From positions 1-64,000 of the forward strand of contig CAJTSR010000016.1 in the NCBI GenBank assembly GCA_910579035.1: 64,000 nt of DNA. The letters are read 5' to 3'. The notes beneath the pieces were generated by a model. The model did no database searches, was not told where the DNA came from, and saw only the letters and a program-made list of their open reading frames with translations. Origin of the DNA: an uncultured Muribaculaceae bacterium (GTDB lineage Bacteria > Bacteroidota > Bacteroidia > Bacteroidales > Muribaculaceae). Positions 25,644 through 33,438 of the stretch are shown in pieces (position 1 is the stretch's first letter; every line of letters begins with the position of its first letter). The translations under genes were made by a program, and so were the position numbers.

Positions 25644-28373
25644 TTAGAAGTTTACACGTAGCTTCATTGAGAATGTGCGTCCGAAAGAGTAGAACACGCC
25701 GTAGATATTCTCCCAGTTGGCGTCGACGGCAGAATCAGAATATGCGTCAACCACGTAGTTGTAGTTGAAGAGGTTGTGCACGTTGCCGTAGAGAGTTGCG
25801 CTCACGCCGCCGATGTCGAAGCGGTAGGATGCGTTGAGGTCGAGCTGGTTGCCCCAGGGTATGCGCCAGGGCTTGTGAACGGTGATTGTGTTGTTGAAGC
25901 TGGGGGTGTTGATGGAGTAGTCGGAGTAGTTGCGGTCCGAAACCTTCCAGTCTGCGCCTATGCGGAAGCCCTTGAAGGGGCGGAATGTCGCTCCGATGGC
26001 GGCTGTGGTCTGAGCCGAGCCGCCCACCTTGATGCCTTTCTGGTTGAGCACGCCCCACGCGTGGTCTTCGGCCATGACGCCCGATGCGATGTCGCCGGCG
26101 CTGTTCTTCAGGGGCTGTCCGAGCTGGTTGTAGAAGTAGCCCTTGGCGTTGCTGTCCCAGATATAGTCGCCGAGCGATACCATACCTGTCAGCTCGAGCC
26201 ACTTGGTGGGTACGAAAGTACAGTTGAACTCGATACCCATGTGGCGGGCGTCGACGCCAGTGAGGTTCATAGCGTAACGGTCGCCTGCGTGCTCGCCCTG
26301 CTCTATGGAGCCGCCGCGCACGGCGGTTTTGTCGAGCCACTTGGTGTAGTATGCGTTAAGTGTGGCGGAGAATATGCGCGAACGGAAGTTGTAGCCGGCC
26401 TCTACCGAGAACACTTTTTCGTTTACGGGGTCGGGGTTGGTGGCGTTCGATGTGGCCTGCTGCAGGAACACGCCGTTTGCGAAGAATGGCGCGCGGCTGA
26501 TGTAGCCCACGTTGGCAAACACGTTGTGGTGGCGGTCGATGTTGTAGTTGGCGCCGAATTTGGCTGTGCCGCCGAGGAAGTTGTACATGCCCGATTTGGC
26601 GTGTTCCTCGTCGTAGTAGAAGTGGTCGATACGCTCGTAGCCGGTGTTGCTGAGCGAGCCGGAGAGCACGAGGTTGAGCTTCTTGTCGAACATCGTGTAT
26701 TCGGCCTGTGCGTATACGCCTTCCTGATTGGTGCGGCCTTCATAGTCGCGGTATACCACATCGCCCACGCCGAGCTTCTGGTACTTCCAGTTGGGGTCGG
26801 CGGCTGCGGCGTTGTTGTAGGGCTTCACGTTCTTACGCGAGCTGTCGTCCATGAAGTATTCGCCGTCATAGAGGTCGATAATCTTGTTGTTGTGGTATCC
26901 CACATAGTAGCGCAGGTCCACACCAGCCAGAATGTTGAGGGTCTTGTCGAAGAAGCTGTTCTGGTATGTCGACACGAGTCCGTACCAGTTGTGCGAGTTG
27001 TTCGATTCGCTCATTACCATGTTCGAGCCGGTGGTACTGGCCTGGTTCATGAGCTGGATTTCGTCGTATGCGAAAGTTCCGTCGGGTTTGCGGAAGAGGG
27101 TGTTGGCAGCGCCGTTGGTGGTACCGTACCAGCTTGAGTTGCTGAGGCTCTGCCCTTTGTATGTGCCGCGTCCCTGGCCGCTGTAGCCGCCGCCCTTGGC
27201 AAGCGAGGCGTATACGGTGGTCGAGAGGCTCGACTTCTTGTCGATCTGCCATATGTGGGCCAGCGAGAGCTGGGGCTTGTGGTAGGTGTTGCGGTTGGAG
27301 GAGCGTACCTTGCCGTCGAGGCCGTAGCCGAAGGTGGCGTTGTACTTGTAGGGGCTTTCGGTGCCCATCCAGTTTTTGGCGTAGCGCTGGTAGTTGATTA
27401 TCGACAGGCCGTCTTTGTTTCCGCGCTTGTTGTGGGTCTGGGGTGCTCCGAAGGCTGTGAACGACAGCTGATGGCGGTCGTTGATGCGCTTTGACACGTT
27501 CACGAAGTAGTTGTAACCGCTGAAGTCGGTGCCCTGGATATATCCGTCGCCGAACTTGCGCGATCCGAGCACTGTCACGGCCCAGCCGTTGTCCATCAGG
27601 CCGGTGGATAGCTTCACGCCGTAGTTGTTCATGCCGTCGTTGCCCATGCCGTACCACACGCTGCCGCCTTTTTCTGCGTCAAGGCTGGAGGTGGTGATGT
27701 TGATGGTGCCGCCGATAGAGGGGGCCGAGAGGATTGCTGCGCCGAGGCCGCGCTGGGTCTGTATGTTGGAAGCCACGTCGCTGAGGCCTGCCCAGTTGCT
27801 CCAGTATACCCAGCCGCCTTCCATGTCGTTGACCGGGATACCGTTCACGAGCACAGCCACGTTGGCGCTCTGGAAGCCGCGCATATTGATTTTGGCATCG
27901 CCGAAGCCGCCGCCGTCTTTGGTGGCCCATACTCCGGGGGTTGTGTTGAGGATTTCGGGAAGCTCCTGTGTGCCGAGCTTCACATCGATTTCAGCCTTGT
28001 TGACCTGCGATATGGCCACAGGTGTCTGGCGGGTGCGGGCTATCGACTGGGTAACCACAACGTCGTTGAGAACCTCTGTCGACGGCTTGAGGGCTATCTT
28101 GCCCATGTCGGCTTTGACGGCCACTTTTTTAGCCTCGTAGCCTACATAGCTTATTGTGAGCGATGCGGTGCCTTCGGGCACTTTGACATCGAAATCGCCG
28201 TCGATGTCGGTTGTGGCGAGGGCGCGTCCGCCGGTAATCACGATGCTGGCGCCGATTATCGGTTCGCCTTCCTCGTCGACTACCGTTCCTTTGCAATTTA
28301 GGGTCGCTCCGGCAGCGAAGGCAACAGCCTGTGCAAGCCAGAGCACGATGAATACGGATAAGAGTCGTCTCAT
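25644..28373 (-). CDS. TonB-dependent outer-membrane receptor with carboxypeptidase-like N-domain
   Basis: 909 residues. Signal peptide (1 to about 21), CarboxypepD_reg-like domain (about 25-95, GTVVDEEGEPIIGASIVITG), then a plug domain (ELPEILNTTPGVWATKDGGG, RGFQSANVAVLVNGIPVNDM) and a C-terminal beta-barrel ending in ...FSMKLRVNF with the terminal Phe. It imports an unknown ligand using TonB energy. The barrel is followed by a lipoprotein that is not SusD. The promoter lies at 28460-28492. Its neighbour, a cobalamin adenosyltransferase, raises a corrinoid link, but nothing in the sequence proves it. Confidence 0.9.
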   Translation of the reverse strand: MRRLLSVFIVLWLAQAVAFAAGATLNCKGTVVDEEGEPIIGASIVITGGRALATTDIDGDFDVKVPEGTASLTISYVGYEAKKVAVKADMGKIALKPSTEVLNDVVVTQSIARTRQTPVAISQVNKAEIDVKLGTQELPEILNTTPGVWATKDGGGFGDAKINMRGFQSANVAVLVNGIPVNDMEGGWVYWSNWAGLSDVASNIQTQRGLGAAILSAPSIGGTINITTSSLDAEKGGSVWYGMGNDGMNNYGVKLSTGLMDNGWAVTVLGSRKFGDGYIQGTDFSGYNYFVNVSKRINDRHQLSFTAFGAPQTHNKRGNKDGLSIINYQRYAKNWMGTESPYKYNATFGYGLDGKVRSSNRNTYHKPQLSLAHIWQIDKKSSLSTTVYASLAKGGGYSGQGRGTYKGQSLSNSSWYGTTNGAANTLFRKPDGTFAYDEIQLMNQASTTGSNMVMSESNNSHNWYGLVSTYQNSFFDKTLNILAGVDLRYYVGYHNNKIIDLYDGEYFMDDSSRKNVKPYNNAAAADPNWKYQKLGVGDVVYRDYEGRTNQEGVYAQAEYTMFDKKLNLVLSGSLSNTGYERIDHFYYDEEHAKSGMYNFLGGTAKFGANYNIDRHHNVFANVGYISRAPFFANGVFLQQATSNATNPDPVNEKVFSVEAGYNFRSRIFSATLNAYYTKWLDKTAVRGGSIEQGEHAGDRYAMNLTGVDARHMGIEFNCTFVPTKWLELTGMVSLGDYIWDSNAKGYFYNQLGQPLKNSAGDIASGVMAEDHAWGVLNQKGIKVGGSAQTTAAIGATFRPFKGFRIGADWKVSDRNYSDYSINTPSFNNTITVHKPWRIPWGNQLDLNASYRFDIGGVSATLYGNVHNLFNYNYVVDAYSDSAVDANWENIYGVFYSFGRTFSMKLRVNF

Positions 28374-28459
28374 TGCGTAAATTAATAAATATGAGTTCTT
28401 TAAGATTGGTTTCTGCGCTAAGGTACTATGCCCTTGTAATATATTTTGGCATAATGCTA

Positions 28460-28492
28460 CAAAGGTAGGTATATTTTTTTACTTTTTCACAA
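28460..28492 (-). promoter_or_regulatory. Promoter of the TonB receptor operon
   Basis: On minus, -7 box TACCTTTG (28460-28467) preceded at 22 nt by TTG (28490-28492). The leader to the ATG at 28373 is about 80 nt. Confidence 0.6.
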
Positions 28493-28528
28493 TTGGCGAG
28501 TTTATTTAACAATGAGCAAGGCATAAAA

Positions 28529-28558
28529 AAACACGGCGCCGACGTCGGCACCGTGTTT
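28529..28558 (-). terminator. Terminator of the SIMPL gene
   Basis: 30-bp near-perfect palindrome (arms 28529-28543 and 28544-28558, one mismatch). Read on minus it is followed by a run of T. It is now separated from its gene (stop at 28914) by the inserted MITE at 28580-28913. Confidence 0.75.
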
Positions 28559-28579
28559 GGGTGTGCGTTATGCCTGTTA

Positions 28580-28913
28580 GAGGGTGTTTCATAATATCTG
28601 TTAAAGCACAGGCCAAAAAGTTTGAGATGGATTTATTCCTGAGCCGAAGGAGCATAGCGGTTGCTATGTGACTGAGGCGAAGGGATAAAGACACTCAAAA
28701 TTTTTGGAGGCGAAGCCTTTGATGCCGCCCTGACAGATATTCTCTGATGATTCGGTTGAGGGCTGATTTAACAATAGTGCTGTCTTGGCGTCTTTTTGTT
28801 AATCTGCCCATTATTCATCGGTCACATAGCACCGCTATGCTCCCTCTTCATAATGAACAGCTTAAACAAAAATACACCAACCTATGCTTTAACAGATATT
28901 ATGAAACACCCTC
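28580..28913. mobile_element. MITE-like element, copy 1 (334 bp)
   Basis: Terminal inverted repeats begin GAGGGTGTTTCATAATATCT and match over 33 bp with one mismatch. The flanks are TTA (28577-28579) and TTA (28914-28916), a 3-bp target duplication. An inner inverted repeat (GGAGCATAGCGG... / ...CCGCTATGCTCC) makes the element foldable. It encodes no transposase and no credible protein. The right-hand TTA is the stop codon of the SIMPL gene. Nearly identical to 38113-38447. Confidence 0.88.
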
Positions 28914-29621
28914 TTAATCTTCGAGATAGTAGGTGATAGATGTCACCACGCGTACTGTCTTGATGTTGGGCGTGTACTGGTCGCGGTCGGAGATAGAGAA
29001 CTGTCCTTGCGACGCCGTTTTGATTTTGCCGAGCTTGCTGTGGGAGTCGGCGGCAAATTTGTCGGCGGCCTCGCGGGCGTTTGCCGTGGCTTCGGCAATC
29101 ATTTCGGGCTTTATCGAGTTGAGGTCGGTATATTCGTAGGACGTGGAGTAGTTGTAGTCGCCGGCTACCACGGCTATGCCCTGGCGCAGGAGGTCGGTCT
29201 GCTTGTTGATAAGCTTGCGCACCTGTTCTACCTTGTCGGAGGTCACTACCACCACGTTGGTCACCAGGTAGCGGTAGCGCACGTCCTGATTGCCGTAGCG
29301 TTCGGCCGACTGGTCGTATACCTGGGGCGCGTTCACCGATATTTCGCTGTCGGATAGTCCGTTTTCTTTCAGGAACTTGACGATGCCGTCGTTGTTGGCC
29401 TGTATTTTGGTGTAGATTGTGGTGAGGTCGTTGCCTACCTCCTTTGTCACGATGGGCCATGTCACCTTGTTGGCCGGAACCTCTTTCTCGCACAGGCCGC
29501 GCACGGTCACCACGCGGTCGCGGTTGCTGAAATTGTCGATGCCTCCTTTGAGGGCAAATCCGAGAATCACTATTGCCACGGCCACTATCGCCGACGACAA
29601 CACTATTGCAGGAGCTTTCAT
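28914..29621 (-). CDS. SIMPL-domain (DUF541) protein
   Basis: 235 residues with an N-terminal membrane anchor (about 5-26, VLSSAIVAVAIVILGFAL). The rest is a SIMPL domain: VVTVRGLCEKEVPANKVTWP opens the domain, and the C-terminus has the typical ARDAREAADKFA-like helix (ANAREAADKFAADSHSKLG) and closing strands (VRVVTSITYYLED). Function unknown; the family is periplasmic or membrane-attached. Its stop codon TAA is part of the target duplication of the adjacent MITE, so its natural 3' end has been displaced from its terminator by 334 bp. Confidence 0.88.
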   Translation of the reverse strand: MKAPAIVLSSAIVAVAIVILGFALKGGIDNFSNRDRVVTVRGLCEKEVPANKVTWPIVTKEVGNDLTTIYTKIQANNDGIVKFLKENGLSDSEISVNAPQVYDQSAERYGNQDVRYRYLVTNVVVVTSDKVEQVRKLINKQTDLLRQGIAVVAGDYNYSTSYEYTDLNSIKPEMIAEATANAREAADKFAADSHSKLGKIKTASQGQFSISDRDQYTPNIKTVRVVTSITYYLED

Positions 29622-29739
29622 AAATAAATGGTGTTAAAACAATAAATTGCGTTAAAAACATATTTTAGACTAAACGCGGCATCTCTTGGTTTAGTTCCCG
29701 CGTGAAATTTTGCAAAGAAATTGTGCCGCACCCGATTTT

Positions 29740-31545
29740 ATGCTAAATTTGCCGATAAACCTCAAAAACACGAAATCCAACGTAGTGCCGAACCGATCTG
29801 TCCTTTTATCCATTTTTTGTAGAATCAGGGATTGTTTGCTCCTTATGTGGCTTCTGAGTCTGTGCGCGTGCGCTTCCGATTTGGGTCGAACCCTTGAACG
29901 CATAGAGCGGCAGGTAGCCTCTGTGCCCGATTCCGCCTACACTGCTCTTTGCGCCATCGACAAATCCCGGCTGAGCGACAAAGGCGACAAGGCACTCTAC
30001 AACCTCTTGATGAGCGAGGCGATGTATAGGCGGGGAGAGCTTGTGTGTGATGACTCCCTGATAAGGTATCCAAGCCGCTATTTTCATAGGAATGGCGACG
30101 AAGCCCGTCTGTGGAGGTCGCTGTTTATAAAGGCGATAGTAGCATATAATATGAAGGATTATCCTCACAGTATGGTTCTGTCGCGGGAGGCTGAGGCGTT
30201 GGCATTGTCGCTTGGTAGCACCGAGTATCTGGCCAAAATATACGAGCATATATCGAACATATACGAGGTGGGGCTTAATTCGGCAGAAGAATTGAAATAC
30301 TCCACAAGGGCTGCAGCACTGTATAAAGAGGCGGGTATGGAGTCGGAACATTTGCTTGTGCTTGTCGACAAAGCCCGGAGTTTGGCAGGCATGGGTCTGT
30401 GGCAGAAGAGTATTCAGTTGTTGGACAGTGTGGCGGCTCTTGCAAGTTTGGAAGACACAATGCTGATCTACAGTCTGAATAAGGCAAGAATAAAGCCTGA
30501 GATAGCGTTGGGCAAGGCGGAAGACGCTGTTGAGAGTTATGAAATAGCAGATAAGATAGGCCGTGAGGCTGGTTTGGACTTTAATATTCCAAGTGCCTTT
30601 GAAATATCTTTGATAAGAGGCGAGGTTGATGAGGCTGCCTTGTGGCTCGATTCTATAGTTGCTGTATCTGCAGATGTTGATGCCGATTTGGAAGCACAGT
30701 ATGCGATGTACAGGTACTACAAATATTTTGGCGATTATCAGAAAGCACTTGAGCATCACGAGCGATTATTATCGCTTGAGGAGGAGGGTTTGCGAAAAAT
30801 ACGAAGTGAAAGTGTGGTCAAGGCTGAAAGCCGGTTTTATTGGCTCAATGCTAAAAGAGCGCGGCAAAAGGAAAAAGCATCTTATGTATGGATCGTTTCC
30901 ATTTCCATTATGGCTTTGGTTATAATATCGACTCTGTTGTTTTATTATAGGCTGACAGTGAGGACTAAAAACGAAGAAATGGAGTCCAAGATGGGACAGA
31001 TACGGGAGCTTTCTGACGAGATTAGGGCGAAAGACAACAGTTTGTTCGCGTTAAATAAGGAGGTAGGCAGCAAGGACTCTCAGCTTGCAGAACTGTCCGG
31101 CGCTATTAAGAACAGCAATGAACATTTGCAAGAGTTGAGAGATTCGATGGTGCAGATGTCCCGAGGCCGTTTCGATGTAATCAACAACCTGTGCGAAGAA
31201 TATTTTTCAAGGAGAAATGCGCCTGAAAAAACAAGACTCTCGCTGTATGGCAAGGTTGAGGAGCAGATTATGAATATGAGAAGTGAGCGCGCGTTGTGCG
31301 AGTTGGAACAGTCGCTCAATATGGTTTACGATGGCATTATGGATAAGTTGAGGGTGTCGTTTCCGCATATGAAAGAAGCCGACAGGTTGTTCCTGATGCT
31401 GACCTTTGCAGGATTTTCATCAAAGACTATATCCGTACTTTGCGATATCAATCTTGGCAATTATTATAACAAGCGTAGTCGTCTGAGGGCTAAAATCGAA
31501 GAATCAGATAGCCCCTATCGCGATTTGCTACTTTCGGCAATATAG
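29740..31545 (+). CDS. TPR / transmembrane / coiled-coil signalling-type lipoprotein
   Basis: 601 residues from ATG 29740; an in-frame TTG at 29710 is less likely. A lipoprotein-like N-terminus (LCACASD, Cys near 44) is followed by tetratricopeptide-type helical repeats (about 55-365), one membrane helix (about 387-410, WIVSISIMALVIISTLLFYY), a coiled coil (about 415-490) and a C-terminal helical region (about 530-601, SFPHMKEADRLFLMLTFAGF) that looks like the DNA-binding-like end of Bacteroidales TPR regulators. No histidine-kinase motifs seen. Probably an envelope sensor or regulator. It is divergent from the SIMPL gene. Confidence 0.7.
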   Translation: MLNLPINLKNTKSNVVPNRSVLLSIFCRIRDCLLLMWLLSLCACASDLGRTLERIERQVASVPDSAYTALCAIDKSRLSDKGDKALYNLLMSEAMYRRGELVCDDSLIRYPSRYFHRNGDEARLWRSLFIKAIVAYNMKDYPHSMVLSREAEALALSLGSTEYLAKIYEHISNIYEVGLNSAEELKYSTRAAALYKEAGMESEHLLVLVDKARSLAGMGLWQKSIQLLDSVAALASLEDTMLIYSLNKARIKPEIALGKAEDAVESYEIADKIGREAGLDFNIPSAFEISLIRGEVDEAALWLDSIVAVSADVDADLEAQYAMYRYYKYFGDYQKALEHHERLLSLEEEGLRKIRSESVVKAESRFYWLNAKRARQKEKASYVWIVSISIMALVIISTLLFYYRLTVRTKNEEMESKMGQIRELSDEIRAKDNSLFALNKEVGSKDSQLAELSGAIKNSNEHLQELRDSMVQMSRGRFDVINNLCEEYFSRRNAPEKTRLSLYGKVEEQIMNMRSERALCELEQSLNMVYDGIMDKLRVSFPHMKEADRLFLMLTFAGFSSKTISVLCDINLGNYYNKRSRLRAKIEESDSPYRDLLLSAI

Positions 31546-31688
31546 TGCCTATTCTGCGAAGTGCTATATGTGCTTGAATACTAATGCATTTTGTCGCCTG
31601 ATAACGAGGTGTTAGATTTGTGAAAAATCACTGCGTTGATAATCAGTAGTTTGCACTTTGGATTGATAGGCTGTTTAAGGCTATATTT

Positions 31689-31720
31689 TTTGGTAGGCTC
31701 TTGGATATATAGTAATTTTG
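31689..31720 (+). promoter_or_regulatory. Promoter of the 31780-33294 operon
   Basis: TTTG (31689-31692) - 20 nt - TAATTTTG (31713-31720): both boxes fit the Bacteroidetes consensus with ideal spacing. Leader of about 55 nt to the ATG at 31780. Confidence 0.7.
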
Positions 31721-31779
31721 CGGTGTCAGACACAACAACAGAAGGCGCCTCCCTATCATAAACCAAAACATTCAACCCA

Positions 31780-32436
31780 ATGAACAAACTCATTATCACA
31801 TTATTTTTATTAGTGTCTTCTGTCGCTGCCGGAGCGCAAATGCGCTGGGGCGTGGAAGGCGGTGTGAATGTGTCGCACGCTTTCGACACAGAAAAGACCA
31901 AGGCCGGATTCAATATCGGGGCAGTAGGCGAATATTCGTTCAGCAGCCATTGGTTTATGGACGCTTCGCTCAAGCTGTCGTCACAGCCTTGCGGCATAGA
32001 CGTCCGTGGCAGTTCCGATGATCAAAAATTCTGGCTTAAGGCGGACTATACTCCCTACTATCTCACCTTGCCTGTGCGTGCCGGATTCAAATTCTATCCT
32101 GCCGACGGTGTGCGCCTGCACATCGCTGTCGGCCCTATGATTGGTGTCGGCCTTTGGGGCAGCGGTCACTATTCGTCGAGCGCCCTCGGTGAAACCGATG
32201 CAGACGGCAATTATGTTGCAGGTGTTGATAAGAAAATCAAGCATTTCTTCAGCGCCAATCAGGAGCGTTGCTTCTCGTCGTCGCGCTTCGAGTATGGTGC
32301 CAATGCGAAAATCGGCGCTGAATTTGCCGGCCACTACCGCGTAAATCTCGAGTACAGCCTTATCCATATTCCCGGCAAGACCAAAAGTATCGACAATATG
32401 GGCGTGTTCTCGGTCAACATAGCTTATATGTTCTGA
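31780..32436 (+). CDS. Outer-membrane beta-barrel protein (PorT/OMP_b-brl type)
   Basis: 218 residues with a signal peptide (MNKLIITLFLLVSSVAAGAQ, cleavage after about 19). Eight-stranded-barrel pattern: WGVEGGVNVSHAF, AGFNIGAVGEYSF, LTLPVRAGFKFYP, NLEYSLIHIP, and a terminal aromatic YMF. It is followed after 9 nt by the carboxypeptidase-like-domain gene, so the two are probably one envelope operon. Function unknown; small porin or adhesin-like barrel. Confidence 0.75.
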   Translation: MNKLIITLFLLVSSVAAGAQMRWGVEGGVNVSHAFDTEKTKAGFNIGAVGEYSFSSHWFMDASLKLSSQPCGIDVRGSSDDQKFWLKADYTPYYLTLPVRAGFKFYPADGVRLHIAVGPMIGVGLWGSGHYSSSALGETDADGNYVAGVDKKIKHFFSANQERCFSSSRFEYGANAKIGAEFAGHYRVNLEYSLIHIPGKTKSIDNMGVFSVNIAYMF

Positions 32437-32445
32437 TAGTCCTAT

Positions 32446-33294
32446 ATGACTATACGATATGTGATTGTAGGATTGGCGGCATTCGCAGCGCTTGCTGCGG
32501 GTGCCGCTCAAACGCGTATAGCGGGGCGCGTTGTTGAGAAAGGCGGCGAGTGTCTGCCATATGCCACGATAAAGGTGAAGAATCGCTATCTGGGCGCTGT
32601 GGCCGACAGCGTGGGACTCTTTGAAATTCAGGGTGCTATGGCGGCGTCCGATACCGTGGTGGTGTCGTATATGGGCTTTCGGACAAGAAAATTGCTCGTG
32701 GCAGAACTTGGTGTGTCCGACAGCACGGTGTCGCTCGTGGAAATGGAGAGCGCGCCTGTGCCGCTGCCTGAGGTGGCTGTGCGTCCGGGCAAACGCAAGA
32801 CAGTGAAATACGGCAAGAAGCATGGCACTGGAATGCTGTCGGCAGACTATACTGCCGAAGCGGGGCTGTGCACAGGCTTTGAAACTAAGGCGGGCAAAGG
32901 CCGGACGATGTGGCTCGACGCCGTAGGTTTCTATATCAAGGAGATTCCCGGTATGCTCAGCAGTATGAAGTTCAGAATCAACATTTACGATATGGCCGGG
33001 GTGACGCGGGAGCCTACCGATGAGTTTGCCGACGCCCTTGTCGGTCAGATATATTTCGACTATGACAAGGCCGATGTGGTCGACGGCCGGTATATCTGGG
33101 CGTTGCCCGAAATGATGCGCCTGCCTGAACACGCGATGGTAGAGATAGAGTTCCTCGAAAATAGGAAAAACGAGGCGATTGTGTTCAAGTGCAATCTCTT
33201 GGGCAAAAACTCCTGGATACGCGAGCACGACGAGTATTTCTGGTGTACCTGTCCTATCGCCACACCCTTCTTCGTCAGCTGTGTAGAAAATTAG
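32446..33294 (+). CDS. Secreted protein with CarboxypepD_reg-like domain
   Basis: 282 residues with an N-terminal signal (1 to about 21). Residues about 22-105 carry the beta-sandwich pattern of TonB-receptor N-domains (TRIAGRVVEKGGECLPYATI, VVVSYMGFRTRKLLV), but no plug or barrel follows. The remaining 170 residues are unassigned. Such stand-alone proteins are common in Bacteroidales envelopes. Co-transcribed with the barrel protein just upstream. Its stop codon begins a run of 8-bp repeats (33291-33330). Confidence 0.7.
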   Translation: MTIRYVIVGLAAFAALAAGAAQTRIAGRVVEKGGECLPYATIKVKNRYLGAVADSVGLFEIQGAMAASDTVVVSYMGFRTRKLLVAELGVSDSTVSLVEMESAPVPLPEVAVRPGKRKTVKYGKKHGTGMLSADYTAEAGLCTGFETKAGKGRTMWLDAVGFYIKEIPGMLSSMKFRINIYDMAGVTREPTDEFADALVGQIYFDYDKADVVDGRYIWALPEMMRLPEHAMVEIEFLENRKNEAIVFKCNLLGKNSWIREHDEYFWCTCPIATPFFVSCVEN

Positions 33295-33330
33295 GTGGTT
33301 AAGTGGTTAGGTGGACAGGTGGTTAGGTGT
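33291..33330. repeat. Five imperfect 8-bp tandem repeats (TTAGGTGG-like)
   Basis: TTAGGTGG TTAAGTGG TTAGGTGG, then ACAGGTGG TTAGGTGT. The first unit contains the stop codon of the preceding gene. Unstable repeat tract; no function seen. Confidence 0.8.
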
Positions 33331-33403
33331 AGGGCGCGGTGCTGGCCTGCCGCAGTTTTTTTGATATTGGGAACATATTGGCGGGGGTTCGCGTATTATT
33401 TAG

Positions 33404-33411
33404 TAAATTTG
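33404..33411 (+). promoter_or_regulatory. -7 box (TAAATTTG) for polA
   Basis: TAAATTTG, 27 nt before the ATG at 33439. A TTG at 33378-33380 is 23 nt upstream, slightly long for a -33 partner. Confidence 0.45.
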
Positions 33412-33438
33412 CACTTTTAGCACCTCCAATTAGCTCTG

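Noticed and set aside
28506..28750. A 62-residue frame in the MITE/terminator area and one near 38559-38750.
   Set aside because: No start signal and no conservation between the two element copies; sequence explained by the mobile elements.
28580..28913. Possible structured non-coding RNA.
   Set aside because: Long terminal inverted repeats and 3-bp target duplications at both copies point to a mobile element.
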